Shown piece after piece: positions 31,050 through 38,493 of a DNA stretch of 54,953 bases. The stretch is from Citromicrobium sp. (GTDB taxonomy: Bacteria > Pseudomonadota > Alphaproteobacteria > Sphingomonadales > Sphingomonadaceae): positions 1 to 54,953 of the forward strand of contig PAVA01000026.1 of NCBI GenBank assembly GCA_002712945.1, in the 5' to 3' direction. The translations under genes and the position numbers were made by a program. The notes under the pieces are model-generated. The model saw only the letters and a list, made by a program, of their open reading frames with translations. It was not told the origin of the DNA and did not search any database. The first letter of the stretch is position 1. The number at the start of each line of letters is the position of its first letter.

Positions 31050-31364
31050 ATGTCTGACCCGATCTCCCGCCGCCCGATCTCCAACCGCGACGATGGCCCT
31101 GGCGCCTACATGCGCGCCCGCCGCCTCGCCGCTGGCAAGACGATCGCGCAGTGCGGTGAAGCCATCGCCGCGCTCGGCCATGGTCCGATGGCCGCGCACG
31201 ATATCACCGCGCTCGAGGCCGACCGCCCCGGCGATTACCTTCAGCTGATCGATGCGCTCCACGCGCACCGGGTCTTTTCCTTCGATCGCGCTCATGTCCT
31301 CGCCCTCATGGCGCGAACCGCGGATCCGGCGCTCGAAGAACTCTCGCCGAGTATCGCGGCATGA
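31050..31364 (+). CDS. Phage regulatory HTH-like protein
   Basis: 104 residues. After an unstructured start, 'GAYMRARRLAAGKTIAQCGE' and 'ALGHGPMAAHDITALEADRPG' read as an XRE-like helix-turn-helix with the usual hydrophobic spacing, followed by an all-helical end. GGAGAG lies 4-5 nt before the ATG. Probably a second early regulator; target unknown. ATGA overlap with the next gene. Confidence 0.7.
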   Translation: MSDPISRRPISNRDDGPGAYMRARRLAAGKTIAQCGEAIAALGHGPMAAHDITALEADRPGDYLQLIDALHAHRVFSFDRAHVLALMARTADPALEELSPSIAA

Positions 31365-31537
31365 GTGTCCGCCTGCTCGGCATACGCCATTGCGGCTCCT
31401 GCCGTCGCCTGGGTCCGGTGAGCAATGCTTTCACCAACGGCCTGGGCTGGCGCGAGCTGTGCGATCCATGCGCCGAAGGCGCTCCCTCTCTCGGGCGCGC
31501 CCCGGCCCTGCCCGCCCTGCGGAGCACCGCGCGATGA
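31361..31537 (+). CDS. Zinc-ribbon microprotein
   Basis: 58 residues with paired 'CGSC' (11-14) and 'CDPC' (38-41) knuckles, so a likely four-Cys zinc ribbon. Proline/arginine-rich tail. Overlaps both neighbours by four bases. Role unknown; could bind nucleic acid or a host protein. Confidence 0.6.
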   Translation: MSVRLLGIRHCGSCRRLGPVSNAFTNGLGWRELCDPCAEGAPSLGRAPALPALRSTAR

Positions 31538-31662
31538 CCGCCCGCCTTCTCCGCCTCGCCGAGGACGCGCTCGCCTTCCTCGCGACGATCGTCGGCACGC
31601 TGCTGGTCTGCCACGTGATCGACCGCATCGCCTTCGGCCTCGCCATGAACGGAGCGATCTGA
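31534..31662 (+). CDS. 42-residue membrane peptide
   Basis: MTARLLRLAEDALAF followed by a single transmembrane segment (about 14-38). Overlaps upstream (ATGA) and downstream (TGATG) genes. Family unknown. Confidence 0.5.
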   Translation: MTARLLRLAEDALAFLATIVGTLLVCHVIDRIAFGLAMNGAI

Positions 31663-31929
31663 TGCCCCCCCCCCGGAACGCACACCGTAAGCGCACCCAA
31701 CAAGACGGTCGCGAGAGCGGCCGAGCGCTACCGAAAGCGCCTCGCATCGGGCGACTTCATCGTCCGCGATTCCGCCGGAAACATGTTCTGGCAGAACACC
31801 GGCCGCGCCGCCGGCAAGAAGACCGTGCGCTTCATGATCGACGCCGGACAACTCTTCGAGCGCGACACCGACATTTTCGGGAGCTTCGCGCACGGACAAA
31901 CAATCGGAAAGGAACCCTGTGATGGCTGA
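31662..31929 (+). CDS. Phage early protein interrupted by a frameshift at a C10 tract
   Basis: ATG 31662 is followed by ten C (31666-31675 region). As written, the frame gives an 86-residue Arg-rich product that does not look like a protein. In the frame reached by losing one C, the sequence is convincing: '[20 protein letters not shown]', '[18 protein letters not shown]', '[20 protein letters not shown]', ending at TGA 31927-31929. Nine C would restore it from the same ATG. Either an assembly or sequencing error, a real mutation, or a contingency tract. Confidence 0.6.
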
Positions 31930-32182
31930 CAGCGAAGCTGGGGCGAAGTCCCAACCCACCGACGACCGCCTGCGCCTGCTGATCGAGCGTATCGAACGCC
32001 TCGAGGAAGAGAAGAAGGGCATCGCCGACGATATCCGCGACGTCTACGCCGAAGCCAAGGCCGTCGGCTACGATCCCAAGATCATGCGTCAGGTCGTACG
32101 CCTGCGGAAGATGAAGCCCGACGACCGGGCCGAGATGGAAACCATCTTCGAAACCTACAAAGCCGCGCTGGGGCTCGGGTGA
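31922..32182 (+). CDS. GapR-family (DUF2312) DNA-binding protein
   Basis: 86 residues. '[20 protein letters not shown]' coiled coil and '[20 protein letters not shown]' with '[10 protein letters not shown]' match the GapR/UPF0335 family throughout. GapR proteins form tetramers that clamp overtwisted DNA ahead of moving polymerases in alphaproteobacteria. A prophage copy may assist phage replication or compete with the host protein. ATG 31922 preferred over GTG 31919; AAAGGAA lies upstream. Confidence 0.9.
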   Translation: MADSEAGAKSQPTDDRLRLLIERIERLEEEKKGIADDIRDVYAEAKAVGYDPKIMRQVVRLRKMKPDDRAEMETIFETYKAALGLG

Positions 32183-32460
32183 TGCTGGTCGTCCGCGTTG
32201 AGCTCTGGTCTGCGATTGACGGCAGCAAGCAGGAGCTTGCTCGCATGGTGATCGACAACACCGGCGGTAGCGAGCAACTCGGGAACTACCGGGCTCGAAC
32301 CCTACGCGGCCGATCAGCAAGTGCTCTTGACCGGGCAATGTCCCCGCCCCTCGCTGTAACCCGGGAAGGTTCGGTGCATGGCCACCCGCGCCTTCGAGAG
32401 CACGTTTGGAATCTGGTCGCAAAGGCGCTGAGATCCATGCGCTACGGGAGCGCAGCCTGA
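32182..32460 (+). CDS. Conserved phage hypothetical protein
   Basis: 92 residues: '[20 protein letters not shown]', 'GNYRARTLRGRSASALDRAM' and C-terminal 'HVWNLVAKALRSMRYG'. I recognise this as a small conserved protein common in alphaproteobacterial prophages next to GapR-like genes, without known function. Overlaps both neighbours (TGATG). Confidence 0.75.
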   Translation: MLVVRVELWSAIDGSKQELARMVIDNTGGSEQLGNYRARTLRGRSASALDRAMSPPLAVTREGSVHGHPRLREHVWNLVAKALRSMRYGSAA

Positions 32461-32711
32461 TGGCCTGCGAACAGGTATCTCTCCCCGGCGGCGGCGTGGC
32501 GATCGTGTGCGGAACTCGCTCTCGGCAGCGTTGCGGCTGCGGGACTCACGCGACGCGCTTATGCGACTGGAAGGTGGCAGGCAAGCGGTCGGGAACCTGC
32601 GATAGGCCGCTCTGCGAACGCTGTTCCACCAGCCCTGCGGCAGAGAAGGATCTGTGCCCCGACCATGCGCAGGCCTTTGAGGACTGGTGCGCCAGGCGGA
32701 GTGCCTCATGA
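32460..32711 (+). CDS. Cys/His-rich zinc-binding microprotein
   Basis: 83 residues with Cys at 'CGCGTH', 'LCDW', 'GTCDRPLCERC' and 'LCPDH', enough for two zinc sites. Likely a treble-clef or RING-like mini-domain; conserved in related prophages in my recollection. Function unknown. Start overlaps upstream stop; end overlaps the next gene (ATGA). Confidence 0.65.
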   Translation: MACEQVSLPGGGVAIVCGTRSRQRCGCGTHATRLCDWKVAGKRSGTCDRPLCERCSTSPAAEKDLCPDHAQAFEDWCARRSAS

Positions 32712-32926
32712 TCCGCCCGCTCCGCTTCCTTCTCGCCCAGCGCCGCCCGCAATCCGCCATCCTCCCGATGGACCGCGAGGATCTGGTCCACCGCCATCGC
32801 CTGCGCGCGGCCCGCCGTCCGATCGCGCGCGAGCTGCGCCAGCGCATCGCCGTCGCCGCCGGTGGCGGTGTCCTGGCTTTCTTCCTCGTGATCGCGCTCG
32901 GCGGTATGCTGGGGCTCGTGCGATGA
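32708..32926 (+). CDS. Small membrane protein with basic N-terminus
   Basis: 72 residues. Arg-rich cytoplasmic part (1-50) and one C-terminal glycine-rich transmembrane segment (about 50-70). In the overlapping early gene chain. Family unknown. Confidence 0.5.
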   Translation: MIRPLRFLLAQRRPQSAILPMDREDLVHRHRLRAARRPIARELRQRIAVAAGGGVLAFFLVIALGGMLGLVR

Positions 32927-33075
32927 GCTGTGCCGCGTGCCGCCATCCCGACTGCGACCATCCCGATCTGGTCTACAACGGCAACGTGCCCCCGCGCGGC
33001 GCGACCCGATCGACCCTGCGCATCCTGGGGAAGGCGGGCAAGGAAGCCCGCCCTTGGTGGGAGCGCGCCCGGTGA
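32923..33075 (+). CDS. 50-residue Cys/His zinc-binding peptide
   Basis: N-terminal 'CAACRHPDCDHPD' (Cys and His ligands within 12 residues) then a basic tail with Trp. Resembles a half zinc knuckle. Overlaps neighbours by four bases at each end. Function unknown. Confidence 0.5.
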   Translation: MSCAACRHPDCDHPDLVYNGNVPPRGATRSTLRILGKAGKEARPWWERAR

Positions 33076-33239
33076 CAAACAATGCTCTCGATCTCGCCGG
33101 CGCGATCCTCACGGGCCTCGCGATGTTGGTCCTGCTCGCGTGCATCTGGAGCGTAGGCTCTCCCCCCTGGGCAGGCCGCGCTGGCGATGTGCTCAAGGGC
33201 TTCGGCTTGGTGGCCCTGATCTGGCTCGCCGCATCATGA
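33072..33239 (+). CDS. 55-residue membrane peptide
   Basis: GTG start overlapping the previous stop. Two hydrophobic segments (about 8-27 and 39-54) around a short Gly/Pro-rich loop. Family unknown. Confidence 0.5.
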   Translation: MTNNALDLAGAILTGLAMLVLLACIWSVGSPPWAGRAGDVLKGFGLVALIWLAAS

Positions 33240-33508
33240 AGACGCGCGGCATGAAGAACACCGCCCAGCGCCACCATTTGAGAACCCGCCTCGGCTCGCT
33301 CGACGGTATCCGCCGCAAGAAGGCGGCGAAACGCACCGTACCCAAGAAGCCCCAGCCCCGTCTCTCCATGCCGTCGACCGGCCCGGACGATCCGCGCCCG
33401 ATCGCCCTCAACCGCGAACCCTGCCCGCGCTGCAGCACGCGCGGCGATCTCGGCTGTCCCCACCAGCAACCCTTCGCAGCGAACAACCGGGAGACCGTTC
33501 CGTCATGA
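33236..33508 (+). CDS. Basic protein with C-terminal zinc ribbon-like motif
   Basis: 90 residues. Lys/Arg-rich N-terminal half ('RRKKAAKRTVPKKPQPR'), then 'PCPRCSTRGDLGCPHQQ' with CxxC and Cys/His ligands. Suggests nucleic-acid binding. Overlaps neighbours by four bases. Confidence 0.55.
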   Translation: MKTRGMKNTAQRHHLRTRLGSLDGIRRKKAAKRTVPKKPQPRLSMPSTGPDDPRPIALNREPCPRCSTRGDLGCPHQQPFAANNRETVPS

Positions 33509-34035
33509 CCCGCCCCATCGCCTTCACCATGCCCGCCCTGCGCTCGCTCGACGAAGGCAGGCTCCACCACTTCCGCCGCCTGGAGCTCGGCGCGCTGATG
33601 AACCTCGCCCAGGGCGATCTGCTCTGGGTGCGCGAGCCCTATTTCCTCGAGCGCGGTTTCGACGATCACAAGCCGACCTCCGCACACGCGATGGGCGCCC
33701 TGCCCACGTTCCTCGACGAGGTCGACTACGCATCGCGCCCGCCCCGCCTCGGCCGTCCACGCCGCGCACGCGAGCTGCTGCGCGACTGGCACCGTCGGTA
33801 CCTGGTCGTCACCGAGGTCCGCCGCGAACCGCTGCAGGCGATCACCGACGAGGAAATCGCGGCCGAAGGCCACGCCGACCGCGAGGCATTCGCGGCCCTC
33901 TGGAACGCCAACATCTCCGCCACGGCGAGCCTGCGCGAATTGTGGGCCGGAAATCCGCCCGTCCTGCGCGTCGCCTTCGAACTCGTCCCCACCCCGCTTC
34001 CTGCCCCGGCCGCCATCGCGAGGATCTCCGCATGA
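33505..34035 (+). CDS. ASCH-like phage protein
   Basis: 176 residues. 'GDLLWVREPYF' near residues 38-48, 'RYLVVTEVRREPLQAITDEE' and 'AEGHADREAFAALWNAN' match the ASCH-like phage family (PUA-related fold, proposed RNA binding). Typical prophage early gene. Overlaps both neighbours. Confidence 0.8.
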   Translation: MTRPIAFTMPALRSLDEGRLHHFRRLELGALMNLAQGDLLWVREPYFLERGFDDHKPTSAHAMGALPTFLDEVDYASRPPRLGRPRRARELLRDWHRRYLVVTEVRREPLQAITDEEIAAEGHADREAFAALWNANISATASLRELWAGNPPVLRVAFELVPTPLPAPAAIARISA

Positions 34036-34643
34036 ACCAGCCACAGATCCAGTACGCCTACCCCGTCGACTGGCCGATCGGCCGCAAGAAGGAAGGCGGC
34101 CGCAAGCAGGCTCTGTGGAAGAGCGGCGGATCGCGTCTCAATTGGGACCAGGCGGTCGGCCGCCTCCGCGAACAGGTGAACGCGATCACCCGGCCCGGCC
34201 AGCAATGGCGCGCCACCGAACTGACGCTCTCCACCAATTTCGAGCTGCGCGCCGATGGCCGCCCCCGCAGAGACCGGGGCCGCCCGATCGATCAGGCGGT
34301 CGCATTCTTTTTCGAGCTGGACGGCACCCCGCACGCGCTCGCCTGTGACCGTTTCGACCGGATCGAGGACAATATCGCCGCGATCGCCGCGCACATCGAG
34401 GCACTGCGCGGGCAGGAGCGCTGGGGCGTCGCCGACATCAAGCAGGCCTTCGCGGGCCACGCCGCCCTGCCCGCTCCCGAACAGTGGTGGCAGGTGCTCG
34501 GCGTCTCTCCCAACGCGACCCCCGACGAGATCGATCGCGCCTACCGGGCCAAGGCGAAAGACGCCCACCCCGACCGCGCGAGTGGCAGCCACGACGCGAT
34601 GGCCCGGCTCAACCGCGCCTACGAGGAAGGCAAGCGCCGGTGA
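34032..34643 (+). CDS. J-domain (DnaJ-like) phage protein
   Basis: 203 residues. The N-terminal two-thirds match phage proteins of unknown role ('WPIGRKKEGGRKQALWKS', 'TELTLSTNFELRADG', 'DRFDRIEDNIAAIAAHIEAL'). The C-terminus is a J-domain: 'WWQVLGVSPNATPDEIDRAY', the HPD motif in 'DAHPDRAS' and 'AMARLNRAYEEGKRR'. It should recruit host DnaK, as phages such as lambda do for replication complex remodelling. Confidence 0.88.
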   Translation: MNQPQIQYAYPVDWPIGRKKEGGRKQALWKSGGSRLNWDQAVGRLREQVNAITRPGQQWRATELTLSTNFELRADGRPRRDRGRPIDQAVAFFFELDGTPHALACDRFDRIEDNIAAIAAHIEALRGQERWGVADIKQAFAGHAALPAPEQWWQVLGVSPNATPDEIDRAYRAKAKDAHPDRASGSHDAMARLNRAYEEGKRR

Positions 34644-34864
34644 AACGGAAGCTGACCCCCGAAGAGGTCCGCGATCGGGCCGAGGACCGCTGGTTCTCGA
34701 TGGCCGAACTCGAGGCGGAGCTCACCTTTGGCAGCTCCACGATCTACCGGCTCATCGAGCGCGGAGCGCTTCCGCAGGGGACCAAAGTCCTCGGCTACCG
34801 GAAGGTCTGGTTCGAGCGCGACGTTCGCGCGCTCAAGCGGGAGCTTTGCGCCCAGGCCGCCTGA
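34640..34864 (+). CDS. AlpA/excisionase-like HTH protein
   Basis: 74 residues, GTG start overlapping the J-domain stop. 'WFSMAELEAELTFGSSTIYR', 'LIERGALPQGTKVLGYRKVW' and 'FERDVRALKREL' give the MerR-like winged helix of AlpA/Xis proteins. Such genes usually neighbour an integrase and act in excision; no integrase follows here. Last gene of the early operon and the last clear prophage gene. Confidence 0.85.
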   Translation: MKRKLTPEEVRDRAEDRWFSMAELEAELTFGSSTIYRLIERGALPQGTKVLGYRKVWFERDVRALKRELCAQAA

Positions 34865-34871
34865 CGAATCC

Positions 34872-34891
34872 GGGGCCATCATGGGGGCCCC
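34872..34891 (+). terminator. Possible terminator after the early operon
   Basis: GGGGCC-N8-GGCCCC hairpin 7 nt after the AlpA stop, followed by A/T-rich sequence (34905-34925) but not a U run. Natural place for early-operon termination. Confidence 0.35.
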
Positions 34892-34985
34892 AAACTTCCG
34901 ACAATCTAGAAAATATAATGTGTTGAGGGACTTATGACTACGCGCCGTATCCTGCCACCCCAGCCAACTGGCCTCGAGAGCATCC

Positions 34986-35011
34986 GGAAAGCCGGGAATT
35001 CCGCGCTTTCC
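34986..35011. repeat. Inverted repeat in the prophage/chromosome junction region
   Basis: GGAAAGC...GCTTTCC with GGAATTCC inside; 26 nt, 7-bp perfect outer arms. Lies in the 233-nt gene-free stretch 34865-35097, where the right attachment site would be expected. Could be a terminator or recombination-related; no matching repeat was found at the left end. Confidence 0.35.
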
Positions 35012-35040
35012 CAAATGCGGATTCACAGGCGGTTGCTCCA

Positions 35041-35058
35041 TGTCGGGTCGACCCGACA
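35041..35058. repeat. Perfect 18-bp palindrome TGTCGGGTCGACCCGACA
   Basis: Uninterrupted palindrome 40 nt beyond the stop codon of the leftward gene that ends at 35098. A candidate terminator or protein-binding site for that gene, or part of an attachment site. Confidence 0.45.
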
Positions 35059-35097
35059 CGGAACAACACACCCACCCTTTCCCACATCCGTTCGCCG

Positions 35098-36372
35098 TCA
35101 GCGGACGAGCGACCAGCCGCCCTCGCCATCGGGTTCGAGCAGGGTCAGGCTGCGATAGTCGATGTCCTCGTAGGCATCCTGCCCCCGGTAGATGAACCAG
35201 GCGTAGCCCTGGAACACCCGCCACAGGTTCGCATCATCGCCATATCCGTAGGCTCCGCAAAGCTGCGCGGGCGGCTGGTCCTGCGGCTGGCGCGCGCGCA
35301 TCGCTGCGCTCACATCGACGATGTAGCCGTCTTCGACATCGTCCATCTTGCGTGCCTTGCAGCTCCTGGGCACCTCGCGCTGGAGGCCATAGAGCGCCCG
35401 ATGCTGCACGTCCTGCGCCGGTTTACCCTTGAACAACGTCATGACATCGGCGTAGCGGATCGGTTCCTCGAGCTTGCCGAACGCGCTGCCGTCCTCGTGA
35501 TAGGCGGTCTCGATCAGTTCGAGGCTGGCCATATGGGCACCCGCGCCTCCGAGCAGGCGCGAGGTACGCCCGCTGCATTGCGCGGCGCGATAGAGCACCA
35601 GCATGTCGGCCAACCAGGCCTCGCCGAGCGCCCACTCGCAGGACTCGGCAGCCAGTTCGGGCTCGGGCCCCTCGACCACACTGAGATAGGCCGCAGCCGC
35701 TTCCGGGCACAGGCCGCTCAGCGGCAGGCGCAGACCGTCGCTGCGGCATGGGGGCATGCGATCCTCGGTCTCCTGCGCGTAATGCATGGCCATGTCGTAG
35801 CATTGGTCGAGCGAGCGTAGCAGGACCTCGCCCGTGCCGATGGGGAAGGCCATCTGCACTTCGTCCGTGCCCGTGCGGTTGCCCGGATTGCTGACCTCGA
35901 AAACGATCTGGTCGGCGGTATATATTCCGCCGAAAGCACCGTCGCCATGCAGCTCTTCGCTGGTGGAAAACGCACTCAGCCAGTCGTCGTCGGGAAACGC
36001 CGGGTCCTTTACGAAGCGGCCCATGCCCTCGGTCGCTATAGGCGTTTCCGAATCGAACCAGAAGGCCAGCGGATATTCGCCATCCTCCCCGAAGCTGTCC
36101 CTGCTGAAGCCGTTCACACCGAAGACGTAGCCATCCGCCACGCGCTCGATGCGAACCGCGTCGTACGAGCCGGGCAGGCTGGCGACCGCCGCGCAGCTGA
36201 GGCCGAACGCGTCCGACCCTGTCTGGTAGATGTTCCAGGGGCCGTATTGCGCATAGGCCGCCGTGCCCTCGACAAGCTCGGGCTGCACATCCGGCGACGC
36301 CTGGGCGCTGCAGGAGACCGCACCGAAGGTGGCGATGCTCGCGATGAATCCATTTGCGATCGTATTTCTCAT
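35098..36372 (-). CDS. Secreted hypothetical protein (paralogue of the one at 37603)
   Basis: 424 residues. Signal peptide with a possible lipobox ('FGAVSC', Cys21). N-terminal half is unique; the C-terminal half (about 210-424) aligns with the lipoprotein at 37603-38370: 'LRLPLSGLCPEAAAAYL', 'LVLYRAAQCSGRTSRLLGGA', 'GYIVDVSAAM', 'LWRVFQGYAWFIYRGQDAY'. Many Cys and aromatic residues suit a periplasmic fold. Family unknown. Confidence 0.8.
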   Translation of the reverse strand: MRNTIANGFIASIATFGAVSCSAQASPDVQPELVEGTAAYAQYGPWNIYQTGSDAFGLSCAAVASLPGSYDAVRIERVADGYVFGVNGFSRDSFGEDGEYPLAFWFDSETPIATEGMGRFVKDPAFPDDDWLSAFSTSEELHGDGAFGGIYTADQIVFEVSNPGNRTGTDEVQMAFPIGTGEVLLRSLDQCYDMAMHYAQETEDRMPPCRSDGLRLPLSGLCPEAAAAYLSVVEGPEPELAAESCEWALGEAWLADMLVLYRAAQCSGRTSRLLGGAGAHMASLELIETAYHEDGSAFGKLEEPIRYADVMTLFKGKPAQDVQHRALYGLQREVPRSCKARKMDDVEDGYIVDVSAAMRARQPQDQPPAQLCGAYGYGDDANLWRVFQGYAWFIYRGQDAYEDIDYRSLTLLEPDGEGGWSLVR

Positions 36373-36404
36373 CGAATGTCCTCCTGCAGCGGCCCGGCGG
36401 GCCC

Positions 36405-36995
36405 TCAGAACTTCTTGGCGTAGGCGCAGACCTTCAGCAGATCGCCGTTCCAGCAGGCGTCCTTCGTGCTGGCGCGGCTTACCTGGCCGCCGGTCTGCAG
36501 TTCGCCGTCGGTGTCGCGGAAGGACATCATGGCGATCTTGTTGGTGTCCGCCTCGACGATCACCTCCTCGAACTGCGAGGTCATCGGGTAGCCGTCGGCC
36601 CGCGAAACCATGAAGCTCGCGCCGCCGAAGCTATCGAAAAGGCACGGACCACTGTAGGTGTAGCCTTCGATCGTCACGTCGCAGTTGGCGTTCACGTTGT
36701 TGGCGAGCTCGTCCTCGGTCGGCATGCGATACTTGCCATTGCTCTTGGACGCGGAGGCGGCCTTGGGCGCGTCGCTGGACGATGCCTTTCGCGCCGATGG
36801 GGAGGGCGTTGCCGTTGCTGCCGCGCCGTCGGGCGAGCCGGACGCCGCCATTTCCGCCTTCATCGCAGCGGTCTCCGCCTTCGCAGCCGCGGCTTCGGCC
36901 TTGGCGGTTGCGAGTTCGCTGCTGTCGTCCGCGCTCGCATCGCCGCACCCGTAAAGGATGAAAGCGCAGGAAATCGTGCAAAGTAACCGCTTCAT
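36405..36995 (-). CDS. Lipoprotein with Ala-Lys-Glu coiled coil
   Basis: 196 residues. Lipobox 'ILYGCG' (Cys17), then an 'AKAExAA' heptad-like stretch (about 28-50) reminiscent of Lpp-type helices, a Ser/Ala/Pro linker, and a C-terminal domain (about 88-196) with 'NCDVTIEGYTYSGPCLFDSF', 'DACWNGDLLKVCAYAKK', suggesting two disulphides. Sorted to the outer membrane or periplasm. Function unknown. Confidence 0.8.
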   Translation of the reverse strand: MKRLLCTISCAFILYGCGDASADDSSELATAKAEAAAAKAETAAMKAEMAASGSPDGAAATATPSPSARKASSSDAPKAASASKSNGKYRMPTEDELANNVNANCDVTIEGYTYSGPCLFDSFGGASFMVSRADGYPMTSQFEEVIVEADTNKIAMMSFRDTDGELQTGGQVSRASTKDACWNGDLLKVCAYAKKF

Positions 36996-37114
36996 GATGG
37001 CCTCCGGGAAGTAGGGAAAAGATCGTTCGTGGGGTGGGATGATGCGGATGGGTTCCGGCCCGTTCGTCGCTCTGGCGATCTTGAACGAGCCGGAAGAGAT
37101 CCGACTACGCTCGA

Positions 37115-37513
37115 TCAGGAATTGGGCGTGATCGTGCAGGTGCCGGTGACGCCGTTATTCGCGTCGGCACTGATGCGCAGCAGGCTGCACTCCCCCGTGC
37201 CGACCACATAATCGCCGGTGTAGAGGATCAGCCCGCTCCGGTTGCCGCTCGCCTCGTTCTTGCCGATCGCAACGAAGTACTGCGCATTCACGCCGTCCGA
37301 ATGCTGGAGCCAGGTGCCGATGACCCGGCCGTTGTACGAGACCGTGAAATCGCTGTTCAGGTCGTAGGTGTTGGTGAAGTTGGGCGAGGTGATCCCCCAT
37401 TTCACACCATTGCTGTTGTACATATTGGTCCGGTTCGACTGGGCCAGCGCGGTGGTCCCGGCCACGAGCGCGGCGGACGCGATCGCACCTGCGAAAATTG
37501 CCTTCCTGTTCAT
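37115..37513 (-). CDS. Small secreted protein
   Basis: 132 residues with a clear signal peptide (1-25, AxA cleavage after TALA). The mature part is Asn/Thr/Ser-rich with alternating hydrophobic residues ('KWGITSPNFTNTYDLNSDFT', 'YFVAIGKNEASGNRSG') and one Cys pair (CSLL, CTIT), so probably a small beta sandwich. Unknown family. Confidence 0.75.
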   Translation of the reverse strand: MNRKAIFAGAIASAALVAGTTALAQSNRTNMYNSNGVKWGITSPNFTNTYDLNSDFTVSYNGRVIGTWLQHSDGVNAQYFVAIGKNEASGNRSGLILYTGDYVVGTGECSLLRISADANNGVTGTCTITPNS

Positions 37514-37602
37514 TGGTCACTCCTCGAAAAAGGGGTTGCTACGAAAGTCTTCACGCATTCGGGCGGGGGTCTGGGTTGAGGAAATCTGCCCCGCCGAATC
37601 TC

Positions 37603-38370
37603 CTATTCCACCTGAGTCCAGCGCCCGTCCGCGCCCTTGGCCAGGAGGGTGAAAGAGGCAGGGTCGACCTGCCAGACGTCCTGCCCCAGCTGGAAAAACC
37701 AGCTGCGCCCCTGGAACACCCGCCAGAAGGCCGCCTCATCCTCGTTCAGGCCGAAGGGTCCGCAGGCCGCGCGCGGTTCGTCAGGCGGTGCCTTGGCTGC
37801 TTCCGACGCACTTACGTCCACGACCAGCGCGTCTTCGGGCCATCCCTCGATCCGGATATTGCGGACCGAACATGCCTGCTGTTGCGCGGGATCATCGATC
37901 GCGTCGCGCGCGATCCGCAAGAGCGTGGCGGTCCGGTCGCTGCTGTCGCTTCCGGCAACGCGGGCCAGGACCTGGCCCTTCATCGCGTTCTCGGCATCGC
38001 CGTAGGCAACGCTATCGTAGGCAAGGCTCGCCATCTCTGCGCCTTCGGCAAAGGCAAGCCGGGTGGTCTTCTCGCCGCATTGGGTCGCACGATAGAGCAG
38101 GGCCTCGTCCTCGAAGCGGGTTTCCTGCACGATCCATCCGCAGCCCTCCGGCGCATCGGGCGGTTCGCCTGCAGACGGGTTCAGGTATGCGCTTGCGGCC
38201 CCTGCACAAATGCCGGTGATAGGCAGGCGGTCGCCCCCGCCCGGGCAGGTGGCTCCGATTTCTTCGGCCTCTGCGTCACCCGCAGACGGCTCGCGGGTTG
38301 AGCCGTCTCCGCACGCCGACAGGGACAGCGCGAAGGCGGCGGGTACCGTAATGGCGATCCAGTTCCGCAC
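37603..38370 (-). CDS. Lipoprotein, paralogue of the secreted protein at 35098
   Basis: 255 residues. Lipobox 'LSLSAC' (Cys20). Shared landmarks with the larger paralogue: 'DRLPITGICAGAASAYL', 'ALLYRATQCGEKTTRLAFAE', 'ALVVDVSASEAAKAPPDEP', 'FWRVFQGRSWFFQLGQDVW'. This appears to be a duplicated periplasmic family within one cluster. Function unknown. Confidence 0.8.
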   Translation of the reverse strand: MRNWIAITVPAAFALSLSACGDGSTREPSAGDAEAEEIGATCPGGGDRLPITGICAGAASAYLNPSAGEPPDAPEGCGWIVQETRFEDEALLYRATQCGEKTTRLAFAEGAEMASLAYDSVAYGDAENAMKGQVLARVAGSDSSDRTATLLRIARDAIDDPAQQQACSVRNIRIEGWPEDALVVDVSASEAAKAPPDEPRAACGPFGLNEDEAAFWRVFQGRSWFFQLGQDVWQVDPASFTLLAKGADGRWTQVE

Positions 38371-38493
38371 TGTCTTGTCGTCCTCCGCTTCCGTGTCGCC
38401 ACATCAGCCTAGGTCGAGCGGGAATTTAGGGAACTGGTAGGTCTGCTAGGGTGCGCCGGCACGAGGATCGGGCGCGTGGCACCTGCTCCGGTG

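Noticed and set aside
34934..35158. 74-codon rightward frame after AlpA, considered as an integrase remnant
   Set aside because: No tyrosine-recombinase or other family pattern; it runs through two palindromes and into the antisense of the next gene.
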